From: Kitasatospora phosalacinea
GTDB taxonomy: Bacteria; Actinomycetota; Actinomycetes; Streptomycetales; Streptomycetaceae
Length of the DNA: 64,000 nucleotides
Reading direction: 5' to 3'
Assembly (NCBI RefSeq): GCF_000717185.1
Contig: NZ_JNYE01000012.1
Span: 1 to 64,000 of the forward strand
In this document: piece after piece, positions 16,399 to 24,597 of the stretch
Numbering within the stretch: position 1 is the stretch's first letter
How the letters are laid out: every line of letters starts with the position of its first letter
Position numbers and translations under genes: made by a program
The notes under the pieces: generated by a model
What the model was told of the DNA's origin: nothing
The model's input: the letters and a program-made list of their open reading frames with translations, nothing else
The model's database searches: none

Positions 16399-17559
16399 TC
16401 AGAACTTGTTCTTCGGGGTCAGGCCCAGCGAGAGGCCCGAGAGGCCGCGCTGGCGGCCGGAGAGCTTGCCGGCGATGGTGCGGAGGGCGGCGCCGGCCGG
16501 GGAGTCGGGGTTGGAGAGGACGACCGGGCGGCCGTCGTCGCCGCCCTCGCGGAGGCGGACGTCGATCGGGATGGAGCCGAGGACGGGGACGGTGGCGCCG
16601 ACGGTGCGGGTGAGGGCGTCGGCGACGGTCTGGCCGCCGCCGGTGCCGAAGACGTCGATCATCTCGTCGCAGTGCGGGCAGGGCATGCCCGACATGTTCT
16701 CGATGACGCCGACGATCTTCTGGTGGGTCTGCAGGGCGATGGTGCCGGCCCGCTCGGCGACCTCGGCGGCGGCCATCTGCGGGGTGGTGACGATCAGGAT
16801 CTCGGCGTTGGGGACGAGCTGCGCGACCGAGATGGCGATGTCGCCGGTGCCGGGCGGCAGGTCGAGCAGGAGGACGTCGAGGTCGCCCCAGTAGACGTCG
16901 GCGAGGAACTGCTGGAGGGCGCGGTGCAGCATCGGGCCGCGCCAGACGACCGGGGCGTTGCCGGGGGTGAACATGCCGATCGAGATGACCTTCACGCCGT
17001 TCGCCGACGGCGGCATGATCATGTCCTGCACCTGGGTCGGCCGGCCCTCGACGCCCAGCATCCGGGGCACGCTGTGGCCGTAGATGTCGGCGTCCACCAC
17101 GGCGACCTTCAGGCCGTCCGCGGCGAGCGCCGCCGCCAGGTTGACCGTCACCGAGGACTTGCCGACGCCGCCCTTGCCGGAGGCCACCGCGTAGACCCGG
17201 GTCAGGGTGCCGGGCTTGGCGAACGGGATCTCCCGCTCGGGGGCGCCGCCGCGCAGCAGGGTGGAGAGTTCGCGGCGCTGCTCCTCGCTCATCACGTCGA
17301 GCTCGACGGAGACGCCGGAGACGCCGGGAACGGCGGACACCGCGTCGGTGACCCGCTGGGTGATCGTCTCGCGCATCGGACAGCCGGAGACGGTGAGGTA
17401 CACCGCGACCTTCACCGAGCCGCCGTCGCCGATCTCGACGGACTTCACCATGCCGATCTCGGTGATCGGGCGGTTGATCTCCGGGTCGTGCACGGTCGCC
17501 AGGGCTTCCCGGACGGACTGCTCCGTCGCCCCGGCCGCCACCTCTGTCTCGTTCGCCAT
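16399..17559 (-). CDS. mrp: Iron-sulfur cluster carrier Mrp (ApbC/NBP35 family)
   Basis: A 386-residue P-loop ATPase. An N-terminal MIP18/DUF59-like domain (residues 12-95, with the cysteine in VSGCPMRETI) precedes the Mrp domain with Walker A SGKGGVGKSS at about 128-136, VVDADIYGHSVPRMLG, LLLDLPPGTGD and the CXXC pair MPCPHCDEM near 280, which holds the transferable 4Fe-4S cluster between two subunits. It delivers clusters to apoproteins in the cytoplasm. The ATG has a TACCAT -10 box six bases upstream and no ribosome site, so it is probably leaderless. It lies 56 bp behind the DUF1003 gene. Confidence 0.92.
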   Translation of the reverse strand: MANETEVAAGATEQSVREALATVHDPEINRPITEIGMVKSVEIGDGGSVKVAVYLTVSGCPMRETITQRVTDAVSAVPGVSGVSVELDVMSEEQRRELSTLLRGGAPEREIPFAKPGTLTRVYAVASGKGGVGKSSVTVNLAAALAADGLKVAVVDADIYGHSVPRMLGVEGRPTQVQDMIMPPSANGVKVISIGMFTPGNAPVVWRGPMLHRALQQFLADVYWGDLDVLLLDLPPGTGDIAISVAQLVPNAEILIVTTPQMAAAEVAERAGTIALQTHQKIVGVIENMSGMPCPHCDEMIDVFGTGGGQTVADALTRTVGATVPVLGSIPIDVRLREGGDDGRPVVLSNPDSPAGAALRTIAGKLSGRQRGLSGLSLGLTPKNKF

Positions 17560-17565
17560 GTGTTG

Positions 17566-17571
17566 ATGGTA
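17566..17571 (-). promoter_or_regulatory. -10 box TACCAT for leaderless mrp
   Basis: On the minus strand TACCAT is followed by six bases and the mrp ATG, the leaderless arrangement seen elsewhere in the window. Confidence 0.55.
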
Positions 17572-17615
17572 CGGCGCGGCGCCCCACCCCCGACTCGCCG
17601 GTAGCGTGCCGCCGG

Positions 17616-18248
17616 TCACAGCGTGTCGGCGGACTCCCGGCGCTCGTCCAGCTCCTTCAGCAGGGACTGCAGCTCGGAGCGCACGAAGTCGCGGGTGGCG
17701 ACCTCGCCGAGGCCCTGCCGGAGGGCCGCGACCTCGCGGGTCAGGTACTCGGTGTCGGCGATGTTGCGGTCGCTGCGGGCCCGGTCCTGCTCCATGTTGA
17801 CCCGGTCCCGGTCGTCCTGGCGGTTCTGCGCGAGCAGGATCAGCGGGGCCGCGTACGAGGCCTGCAGGGACAGCATCAGGGTGAGGAAGATGAAGGGGTA
17901 GTCGTCGAAGCGGACGGACTCCGGCAGCAGGGTGTTCCAGACCACCCAGGCGATGATCACCACCGTCATCCAGACGATGAACCGCCCGGTGCCGAGGAAG
18001 CGCGCGATCCGCTCGGAGAGCTTGCCGAACGCCTCCGGGTCCCAGGCGGGCAGCCGGACCAGCCCGGGCCGGCCGGTGCGCGGCTGGTCGAGCCGGGTGC
18101 GGGAGCCGCCGGAGGGGGAGGGGCGCTCCTCGCGGCGGCCGCGCTGCTCCCGGGCCCGCAGTTCGCGCAGCTGCCGCAGTTCGCGCAGCTCGCCCTGGAT
18201 CCGCTGGCCCGGGCCGCCGTCGCCCGGCCGCTTGCGGTCAGCGTCCAC
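17616..18248 (-). CDS. DUF1003 membrane protein
   Basis: A 210-residue protein with a charged, arginine-rich N-terminus (coiled-coil-like ELRELRQLRELRARE), then the DUF1003 core: two membrane helices (FIVWMTVVIIAWVVWNTL and PFIFLTLMLSLQASYAAPLILL) and the family motif NRQDDRDR, followed by a coiled-coil C-terminus. Its function is unknown. The GTG start overlaps the end of the upstream MgtE-N/CBS gene by 11 bases, so the two are translationally coupled; the same pair stands side by side in mycobacteria as I recall. Confidence 0.8.
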   Translation of the reverse strand: MDADRKRPGDGGPGQRIQGELRELRQLRELRAREQRGRREERPSPSGGSRTRLDQPRTGRPGLVRLPAWDPEAFGKLSERIARFLGTGRFIVWMTVVIIAWVVWNTLLPESVRFDDYPFIFLTLMLSLQASYAAPLILLAQNRQDDRDRVNMEQDRARSDRNIADTEYLTREVAALRQGLGEVATRDFVRSELQSLLKELDERRESADTL

Positions 18249-19527
18249 CGCGCACCCCGCCGGTGCTCGCGCCGATGCCGTGCGCCGCGCCCTCGCGCCA
18301 GTCGTCCGGCAGCAGGTGGTCCAGCACGTCGTCGACGGTGACGGTGCCCAGCAGGTGGTCGTCCTCGTCCACCACGGGCGCCGCGACCAGGTTGTACGTG
18401 GCCAGGTAGGAGGTGATCAGCGGCAGCGGGGTGTTGGGCGGCAGCGGGTCCAGGTCGTCGTCCACCAGCGAGCCGACCAGCGTGTACGGGGGCTCGCGCA
18501 GCAGCCGCTGGAAGTGCACGGTGCCCAGGTACGTCCCGGTCGGGGTCTCGTTCGGCGGGCGGCACACGTACACCTGCGCGGCCAGCGCGGGCTTGGTGTC
18601 GGCGACCCGCACCCGGGCGAGGGCCTCGGCGACCGAGGCGTCCGGCTCCAGCACGATCGGCTCGGTGGTCATCAGCCCGCCCGCGGTGTCCTCCTCGTAC
18701 GAGAGCAGGCGGCGCATCTCCTCGGCCTCGGCGGGTTCCATCAGCCGCAGCAGGCGCTCCGCGTCGGCCTCCGGCAGTTCGGAGAGCAGGTCGGCGGCGT
18801 CGTCCGGGTCCATGGTCTCCAGGATGTCCGCGGCCCGTTCCTCCTGCAGCTTGCCGATGATCTCCACCTGGTCGTCCTCGGGCAGTTCCTCCAGCACGTC
18901 GGCCAGCCGGTCGTCGTCGAGGGCCGCGGCGACCTCGGCCCGGCGCTTCGCCGACAGGTGGTGCATGACGTTGGCCAGGTCGGCCGGGCGGAGCTGCTCG
19001 AAGGTGGCCAGCAGGTTGGCCGCGCCCTGGCCCTCCTCGGCGAGCGAGAAACCGGTCACCGCCGACCAGTCCAGCAGCAGCTGCTCGCCCCTCGCCTTCC
19101 GCAGCCGCCCGGCCGGCCGCCCCGCCTGCACGAACACCCTGTCGATCTCCCACTCGCGCAGCCGGGTCTGCACCATCGCCACGTCCAGGACGGTCACCTC
19201 GTCGGCGGTCTTGGTCCGGGTCACGGTGCGGTCCAGCAGCTCGGCCAGCACCAGCGTCTCGGACGGGCGCTGCTCGAAGCGGCGCATGTTCAGCAGCCCG
19301 GTGGAGAGCACCTGGCCGGACTCCAGGCTGGTCACCCTGGTCATCGGCAGGAAGATCCGCCGCCGCCCGATCACCTCCACCACCAGCCCCAGCACCCGCG
19401 GCGGCTGCTTGTTCAGGCGCAACGAGACGACCACGTCCCGGACCCGGCCGACCTGGTCGCCGTTAGGGTCGAACACCGCGACCCCGGAGAGGTGGGAGAT
19501 GAAGACCCGGCTGCCTGGCCCCGCCAT
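18238..19527 (-). CDS. PRC-barrel, MgtE N-domain and CBS protein without a channel
   Basis: A 429-residue cytoplasmic protein. Domains in order: PRC-barrel-like (about 5-75, VFISHLSGVAVFDPNGDQVGRVRDVVV); MgtE intracellular N-domain (about 170-285, LRPADLANVMHHLSAKRRAEVAAAL and LPEDDQVEIIGKLQEERAADILE); and a CBS pair (about 290-415, MTTEPIVLEPDASVAEALA to LGTVTVDDVLDHLLPDDW). The five-helix magnesium channel of true MgtE is absent, so it is a regulatory relative, possibly a magnesium or nucleotide sensor acting with the DUF1003 membrane protein encoded in overlap. ATG 19527 has GGAGGGAG eight bases upstream. Confidence 0.85.
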   Translation of the reverse strand: MAGPGSRVFISHLSGVAVFDPNGDQVGRVRDVVVSLRLNKQPPRVLGLVVEVIGRRRIFLPMTRVTSLESGQVLSTGLLNMRRFEQRPSETLVLAELLDRTVTRTKTADEVTVLDVAMVQTRLREWEIDRVFVQAGRPAGRLRKARGEQLLLDWSAVTGFSLAEEGQGAANLLATFEQLRPADLANVMHHLSAKRRAEVAAALDDDRLADVLEELPEDDQVEIIGKLQEERAADILETMDPDDAADLLSELPEADAERLLRLMEPAEAEEMRRLLSYEEDTAGGLMTTEPIVLEPDASVAEALARVRVADTKPALAAQVYVCRPPNETPTGTYLGTVHFQRLLREPPYTLVGSLVDDDLDPLPPNTPLPLITSYLATYNLVAAPVVDEDDHLLGTVTVDDVLDHLLPDDWREGAAHGIGASTGGVRGGR

Positions 19528-19637
19528 GCGAGACTCCCTCCGGCGGAAACGGACACAACCCCCCAAATCTAGCGGCGGAGGGCGGAGGAGACGCGTCGGC
19601 ACGAGCGAAGCGTGCAACCCGGGGCGCGGGGAACCGA

Positions 19638-19768
19638 CCGGGGGCGCGGGGAACTGCGCGCAGCGGAGGTGAGCGTCGGCGAGGTCGCGAGGCGGGGGTG
19701 AGTTGACGTCGGCCCGCGACCTCGCAGCGGGTGCCGGGGTCCGGCGCGGCAGTTCCCCGCGCCCCCGG
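19638..19768. repeat. Inverted pair of a 20-bp interspersed element
   Basis: CCGGGGGCGCGGGGAACTGC at 19638-19657 occurs as its exact reverse complement at 19749-19768, and a partial copy lies just upstream (19618-19634). The pair frames about 90 bp without a gene, in the spacer between the CBS and split-barrel genes. It could form a long-range stem in RNA or be a REP-like element; a third copy lies at 10.2 kb. Confidence 0.8.
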
Positions 19769-19775
19769 CTGCGCG

Positions 19776-20303
19776 TCAGCGCTTCTTGAAGAGGATCCTG
19801 GGCAGCCCCGCCGGGGCCGGCTCGCGGGTGGTGGCCGGGGTGGGCAGCGGCGCCGCGGCGAGGGCGCCGTCGGGGAGCGGGGCGAGCGGGGCGTCGGCGG
19901 GGGCGAGGCGCAGGACGTGGCACTCGCGGGCCCAGCGGTCGCCGATGGTGTCGGTGTCGGGGGCGTTGAGGCGCTTGCCCTTGAGCTCCTCGACGGCGCC
20001 GTCCCAGGCGGGGGTGCCGGGTTCGAGGCGGGTGACGGAGGCGGTCAGGGCGACCAGGCGGCCCCACTTGTCCTTGCTGCGCAGGGTGACCGCGGCGGAG
20101 CCGCTCGCGGCGAGGCCGTGCAGGGGCTGCTCGGCGCCGTCGCCGACGACGACGATCGCGCCGTCGTGCCAGGCGTGCCAGAGCGGGCGGGCGTGCGGCT
20201 GCCCGGCGGGCTGGACCCAGAGCAGGCCGGACTTCTTGGCGGCTTCCTCCACCAGGGCCCGGTCGAGGAAGTCGGTCGGCCCCGGGGTCGTCGTGCGCTC
20301 CAT
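19776..20303 (-). CDS. FMN-binding split-barrel (pyridoxamine oxidase-like) protein
   Basis: A 175-residue protein with the split-barrel flavin-reductase/pyridoxamine-5'-phosphate oxidase-like fold: LLWVQPAGQPHARPLWHAWHDGAIVVVGDG is the typical first half, AAVTLRSKDKWGRLVALTASV the second. The C-terminal 40 residues are proline-rich. It may bind FMN, F420 or heme; the sequence alone does not decide. I chose ATG 20303 because TACGCT lies seven bases upstream as a -10 box (leaderless) and the longer frame has no ribosome site. Confidence 0.7.
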   Translation of the reverse strand: MERTTTPGPTDFLDRALVEEAAKKSGLLWVQPAGQPHARPLWHAWHDGAIVVVGDGAEQPLHGLAASGSAAVTLRSKDKWGRLVALTASVTRLEPGTPAWDGAVEELKGKRLNAPDTDTIGDRWARECHVLRLAPADAPLAPLPDGALAAAPLPTPATTREPAPAGLPRILFKKR

Positions 20304-20310
20304 GCCGCAC

Positions 20311-20316
20311 AGCGTA
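20311..20316 (-). promoter_or_regulatory. -10 box TACGCT for a leaderless gene
   Basis: Minus-strand TACGCT, seven bases, then the ATG of the split-barrel protein gene. Confidence 0.5.
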
Positions 20317-20478
20317 CGGCCTGGGCGGTCCGGGGCCGGTCCCATCCCCCGGACGACAGTGCCGTAGCGTGCCGACAGACCTTACGGTGTATGCCGTCCA
20401 TAATCCCGGATCCCCGTCCCGGGCCCCGATCCCGGACCCCCGGGGCCCCCGGCACCGCACACTGCCCGAAGGAGCGCC

Positions 20479-21399
20479 GTGACCGCCGCCAGCACCACCG
20501 CCCCCGCCGCACCCCCGGTGCCCGGGGAACGGCGGCAACTGCCGCGCACCGACCTGCTGCTGCTGGCGGTGTCGATCGCGGGCATCTCGCTGTCCGCGCC
20601 GCTGATCAGCGCGACGGCCGCGCCCGCGCTGGCGATCGCGTTCTGGCGCAACGGCATGTCGGTGGCGGTGCTGGGCCCGTACGCGCTGTGGCGGCACCGG
20701 GCCGAGCTGCGCGGCATCCCGCGGCGGGCGCTGCTGCTGGCGGTGGCGGCGGGGGTGCTGCTGGCGCTGCACTTCGCGCTGTGGATGCCGAGCCTGCGGA
20801 TGACCTCGGTGGCCTCGGCGACGGCGCTGGTGACCACCACCCCGCTGTGGACGATCCTGCTGATGCGGGCGTTCGGGGTGCGGGCGCCGCGGCTGGTGTG
20901 GCTGGGGACGGGCCTGGCGTTCGCCGGGGTGCTGGTGCTGACCGGCGTCGACCTGTCGGTCTCCCCGCACGCCCTGCTGGGCGACGGCCTGGCGCTGGCC
21001 GCGGGCGCGGCGGCGGCCGGGTACATGCTGCTGGGCGCGGAGGTGCGGCGCACCGTGTCGACCACCGCGTACACCCTGGTCTGCTACGCGACCTGCGCGG
21101 TCGTGCTGCTGGCGGCCTGCCTGCTGACGGGCGTCCGGCTGGGCGGCTGGTCGGCGGGCGCGTGGTGGCAGATCTTCCTGCTGATGGTGGCGGCGCAGCT
21201 GCTCGGGCACTCGCTGAGCAACCGGGTGGTGCGCACCCTGGGCCCGTCGGTCACCTCGACGGCGATCCTGCTGGAGACCCCGGGCGCGGCGCTGATCGCC
21301 GCGGTGTGGCTGGGCCAGTGGCCGCCCGCGGCGTCCTACCCGGCGGTGGGGCTGATCCTGCTGGGCCTGGTGCTGGTGGCCCGGGCGGAGCGCCGCTGA
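20479..21399 (+). CDS. EamA/DMT-family permease
   Basis: A 306-residue inner-membrane protein with ten hydrophobic stretches in two EamA halves. The first half contains AIAFWRNGMSVAVLGPYALWRH and LHFALWMPSLRMTSVASATALVTTTPLWTI, the second SNRVVRTLGPSVTSTAILLETPGAALIAAVWLGQ, both typical of drug/metabolite exporters. The substrate is unknown. GTG has AAGGAG six bases upstream. A CATAAT hexamer about 75 bp before the start is the best -10 candidate. It converges on corA. Confidence 0.87.
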   Translation: MTAASTTAPAAPPVPGERRQLPRTDLLLLAVSIAGISLSAPLISATAAPALAIAFWRNGMSVAVLGPYALWRHRAELRGIPRRALLLAVAAGVLLALHFALWMPSLRMTSVASATALVTTTPLWTILLMRAFGVRAPRLVWLGTGLAFAGVLVLTGVDLSVSPHALLGDGLALAAGAAAAGYMLLGAEVRRTVSTTAYTLVCYATCAVVLLAACLLTGVRLGGWSAGAWWQIFLLMVAAQLLGHSLSNRVVRTLGPSVTSTAILLETPGAALIAAVWLGQWPPAASYPAVGLILLGLVLVARAERR

Positions 21400-21424
21400 C
21401 GCCCCGCCCGGCCCCCGGCCGCCG

Positions 21425-22540
21425 TCACAGCCAGCCGTTGCGGCGGAAGCCCCGGTACATGCCGAAGCAGATCACCACGATCGCGCCGAGCACCGTCGGG
21501 TAGCCGTACGTCGACTTCAGCTCGGGCATGTGCTCGAAGTTCATCCCGTACACGCCGGTGATCATGGTGGGGACGGCGAAGATCGCGGCCCAGGCGGTGA
21601 TCTTGCGCATGTCCTCGTTCTGGGCGACCGAGACCTGCGCCAGGTTGGCCTGCAGCAGCGAGTTCAGCAGTTCGTCGAAGCCCTGCACCTGCTCGCTGAC
21701 CCGGGCCAGGTGGTCGGCGACGTCGCGGAAGTACTTCTGCATGTCGAGGTCGACCAGCCGTGCGGTGGGCTCGGAGAGCTGCAGCATCGGGCGCAGCAGC
21801 GGGGTGACGGCGCGCTTGAACTCCAGCACCTCGCGCTTGAGCTGGTAGACCCGGCCGACGTCGGCGCCGCGGCCGCCCTTGTTGGCGAACACGTCGTACT
21901 CGATCTCGTCGACGTCGTTCTGCAGGCGCTCGGCGACCAGCAGGTAGTTGTCCACCACGTGGTCGGCGATGGCGTGCAGCACGGCGGCCGGGCCCTTGGC
22001 GAGCAGGCCGGTGCCCTCGTCGTCGGCCTCCAGGCGGTGCCGCAGGGCGCGCAGCGAGGAGTGCGCGCCGTGCCGGACGGTGATCACGAAGTCCGGCCCG
22101 GCGAAGACCATCAGCTCGCCGGTCTCGATCACCTCGCTGGTCGGGGTGAGCTGCTCGTGCTCGACGTAGCGGACGGTCTTGAACACCGCGAACAGCATCC
22201 CGTCGTACCGCTCGACCTTGGGGCGCTGGTGCGCGTGCACCGCGTCCTCCACGGCCAGCGGGTGCAGGCCGAAGCGCTGCGCGATGCCCTCGAACTCGGC
22301 CTCGGTCGGCTCGTGCAGGCCGATCCAGCTGAACGAGCCGGGCGCCAACTGGTGCGCCGCCTTCACCTGCCGGGCGGCCTCGCGCGGGCTGCAGGTCTCG
22401 GTGGCCCGCTTGCCCTGCTGGTAGACGGCGCAGTCCACCACCGCGGACGGGGTGTCACCGGGCTTCGACTCGAACGCGTCGCCGACCCGGCGGCGGGCTG
22501 GACGGACGACGGCGGCGCGCAGGTTGTGCATCATCGACAT
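21425..22540 (-). CDS. corA: CorA-family magnesium/cobalt transporter
   Basis: A 371-residue CorA: a large cytoplasmic N-terminal funnel (about 1-300), then two C-terminal membrane helices. The first helix ends in the pore signature YGMNFEHMPEL, with the second helix PTVLGAIVVICFGMYRGF and a basic end. It forms pentameric channels for Mg2+ uptake. ATG 22540 has GGGAG eight bases upstream. Upstream on the same strand is a leader of at least 250 nt with small overlapping ORFs, one with a perfect ribosome site, which is a plausible control device. Confidence 0.9.
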   Translation of the reverse strand: MSMMHNLRAAVVRPARRRVGDAFESKPGDTPSAVVDCAVYQQGKRATETCSPREAARQVKAAHQLAPGSFSWIGLHEPTEAEFEGIAQRFGLHPLAVEDAVHAHQRPKVERYDGMLFAVFKTVRYVEHEQLTPTSEVIETGELMVFAGPDFVITVRHGAHSSLRALRHRLEADDEGTGLLAKGPAAVLHAIADHVVDNYLLVAERLQNDVDEIEYDVFANKGGRGADVGRVYQLKREVLEFKRAVTPLLRPMLQLSEPTARLVDLDMQKYFRDVADHLARVSEQVQGFDELLNSLLQANLAQVSVAQNEDMRKITAWAAIFAVPTMITGVYGMNFEHMPELKSTYGYPTVLGAIVVICFGMYRGFRRNGWL

Positions 22541-22728
22541 GGCGCGGGCTCCCTAGGGCCGGACCGGCGCGCCCCGGGCCGTGCCGGGGTGACGCGACGG
22601 CGGAAAACACCGGTGGACACGCCAGGGCCGAAGAACTGTCAGAAAGCCGTTCGCTGGGCGGGTTTCGTCGGATCAGCCCCGGGGAAGGTGCTCTCTCGGC
22701 CGCGCGCGACGCTGCGGGGTGGGCCCGG

Positions 22729-22800
22729 TCAGCCGCGCGGGCGGCGGGCCGGGGTGGGCCGGAGAGAGCTGCCGGTACTGCATGGTCGACTGCTGTCCAC
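22729..22800 (-). CDS. Small ORF in the corA leader, candidate leader peptide
   Basis: A 23-codon frame starting GTG with GGAGGAGG ending eight bases upstream, the best ribosome site in the region. The peptide starts VDSSRPCSTGSSLRPTPARR and ends PRG. It overlaps, in another frame, a 36-codon ATG frame (22783-22673) whose product is proline-rich (11 of 36 residues, including PPP) but lacks its own close ribosome site. Both lie 130-260 nt upstream of corA on the same strand. Proline-rich leader ORFs before Mg2+ transporter genes (mgtL, corL) control expression in enterobacteria; whether that is so here is my inference. Confidence 0.4.
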   Translation of the reverse strand: MDSSRPCSTGSSLRPTPARRPRG

Positions 22801-22965
22801 CGTGACCACCTCCTCCACGCCGGGGCCCGCGCTGGGGCCGTCGCGGCCCTGGTTCGTGTTCACAAGGCCGACCGCTCACATTAACAGTTCTTCCCGGGGC
22901 CGCGCCCGGCATTCGGCGTCCGCCGGGTAAAGGTCGCGCCAAGGTTCGGCCCGGCACGCCCGCGC

Positions 22966-22971
22966 TAAGGT
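22966..22971 (+). promoter_or_regulatory. -10 box TAAGGT for a leaderless gene
   Basis: TAAGGT, six bases, then ATG of the SUFU-like gene; no ribosome site. It is at the right end of the 437-bp divergent spacer 22541-22977. Minus-strand TAATGT near 22880 is a weak -10 candidate for corA. Confidence 0.5.
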
Positions 22972-22977
22972 CGCGGC

Positions 22978-23622
22978 ATGGCGCACGACTTCCCTCACTT
23001 CGGCGACTTCTCGCAACCGGACGGCCCCGCGGGCCCGGCCCGGCAGACCGTCCTCACCCTGGTCGAGGCCCGGCTGACCAGCACCTTCGGCGAACCCACC
23101 GGCCGGGCCGCGGTCACCTTCGTCGGCGCGGACCGGATCGAGGTGCTGCGCTTCGGCCCCGACGCCGACGGCCTGGTCCGGTACGCGACGCTCGGCATGG
23201 CCGCCGCCCCGATGGCTGACCCGACCTCCGCGGTCGCCGACCCGGTGCGCGGCCCGCGCGCCGAACTGGTGCTGACCGTCCGCGGCGGCCGCGACGAGGT
23301 GCACAAGGCGCTCGCGGTGTTCGCCGCCAGCCCGCAGGTCGAGGGCCTGGTGGTGGCCCCCGGCGGCTCGCTCGACCTCGGCTCCCCGCTGTGGACCGGC
23401 GCCCCGTTCACCTCGGTGCTGGCCGCCGAGCCCGGCGGCCTGGTCGCGGACCTCGAACTGCCCGCACCGGCCGACCCGGTGCTCTTCCTGCCGCTGCTGC
23501 CGATGACCCCCAACGAGGCCGCGTTCAAGCGCGTCCAGGGCGCCGAGGCGCTCCAGGAGCGCTGGCTGCAGCACGGCACCGACCTGCGCGACCCCGGCCG
23601 CCGCGGCGTCCCGCTCGACTGA
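22978..23622 (+). CDS. Suppressor-of-fused-like domain protein
   Basis: A 214-residue soluble protein resembling the SUFU-like family of bacteria: RADRIEVLRFGPDADGLVRYATLGM-like N-terminal strands, RGPRAELVLTVRG, and PLLPMTPNEAAFKRVQGAEALQERW near the C-terminus, where the family has its conserved glutamate-rich turn. In bacteria such proteins often occur as immunity proteins or stand-alone proteins of unknown role; no toxin gene is adjacent here. The start follows a TAAGGT box by six bases and is probably leaderless. Confidence 0.7.
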   Translation: MAHDFPHFGDFSQPDGPAGPARQTVLTLVEARLTSTFGEPTGRAAVTFVGADRIEVLRFGPDADGLVRYATLGMAAAPMADPTSAVADPVRGPRAELVLTVRGGRDEVHKALAVFAASPQVEGLVVAPGGSLDLGSPLWTGAPFTSVLAAEPGGLVADLELPAPADPVLFLPLLPMTPNEAAFKRVQGAEALQERWLQHGTDLRDPGRRGVPLD

Positions 23623-23642
23623 GACCGTGCGGCGGCGGGGCG

Positions 23643-24491
23643 TCAGCCGGTGATCGGCGCCGCCCCCGTCGCCTGCGCCAGCAGTTCCTCGTACGCGGCC
23701 GGGTCGGTGGTGTGCTCGCCCAGCCGGACGGTCTTGCGGCTGCCGTGGTAGTCGCTGGAACCGGTGGTGAACAGCCCCAACCCGGCCGCCAGGCCGCGCA
23801 GTCGGGCCCGGGTCTCCTCGTCGTGGTCGACGTGGTCGACCTCCAGCCCGCCCAGCCCGGCCGCCGCCAGCTCGGCGATCACCGCGTCCGACACCGTCCG
23901 CCCGCGCTTCACCGCGCCCGGGTGCGCGAACACCGGCACCCCGCCCGCCGCCCGCACCAGCCGGACCGCCGCCACCGGGTCGGTCTCGTGCTTGCGGACG
24001 TCCGCCCGCCCGCCGTTGGCCAGCCACTCGGGCGTGAACGCGTCCGAGACGCTCGCCACCACGCCCGCCTCCACCAGCGCCGAGGCGATGTGCGGACGCC
24101 CCACCGAGCCGTCGCCCGCGATCCGCTCCACCTGCTCCCAGCTGATCGGCGCCCCCAGCTCCCGGCAGCGCTCCACGACCGCCCGCCCGCGCCGGAACCG
24201 GTCGGTGCGCACCAGCTCCCGCTCGGCCGCGAAGGCCGGCTCCGCCGGGTCGAACAGGTACGCCAGCAGGTGCATGCTGATGCCGTCCACCTGGCAGGAC
24301 AGCTCCGCCCCCGGCACCAGCACCAGCCCCGTCCCGGCCACCGCGGCCGCCGCCGCCCCGTACCCGGCCACCGTGTCGTGGTCGGTCAGCGCCACCACGT
24401 CCAGTCCGGCCGCGACCGCGTTGGCGACCAGTTCGGCCGGGGAGTCGGTGCCGTCGGAGGCGTTGCTGTGGGCGTGCAGATCGATGCGCAT
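23643..24491 (-). CDS. PHP-domain metal-dependent phosphoesterase
   Basis: A 282-residue PHP protein. The metal motifs are visible: DLHAHSNASDG (first HXH), LTDHDTV, PGAELSC (glutamate), the mid-protein VGRPHIASALVEAG, VFAHPG and the final TGSSDYHGS. Relatives act as 3',5'-nucleoside bisphosphate phosphatases or 5'-3' exoribonucleases (RNase AM type). The ATG has a TATCCT -10 box seven bases upstream on the minus strand. It converges on the SUFU-like gene. Confidence 0.85.
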   Translation of the reverse strand: MRIDLHAHSNASDGTDSPAELVANAVAAGLDVVALTDHDTVAGYGAAAAAVAGTGLVLVPGAELSCQVDGISMHLLAYLFDPAEPAFAAERELVRTDRFRRGRAVVERCRELGAPISWEQVERIAGDGSVGRPHIASALVEAGVVASVSDAFTPEWLANGGRADVRKHETDPVAAVRLVRAAGGVPVFAHPGAVKRGRTVSDAVIAELAAAGLGGLEVDHVDHDEETRARLRGLAAGLGLFTTGSSDYHGSRKTVRLGEHTTDPAAYEELLAQATGAAPITG

Positions 24492-24498
24492 GCCGCCC

Positions 24499-24504
24499 AG
24501 GATA
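24499..24504 (-). promoter_or_regulatory. -10 box TATCCT for a leaderless gene
   Basis: Minus-strand TATCCT, seven bases, then the ATG of the PHP gene, with no ribosome site. Confidence 0.5.
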
Positions 24505-24597
24505 GGGAGCCCGCCCGGGCCGGGGGCAGCGGACGGACCGTCAGGGCGGTGGCCCGCCCCCGCTCCCGGCGCCCCGGCGGTCCGCGCCGGGAGGGCC

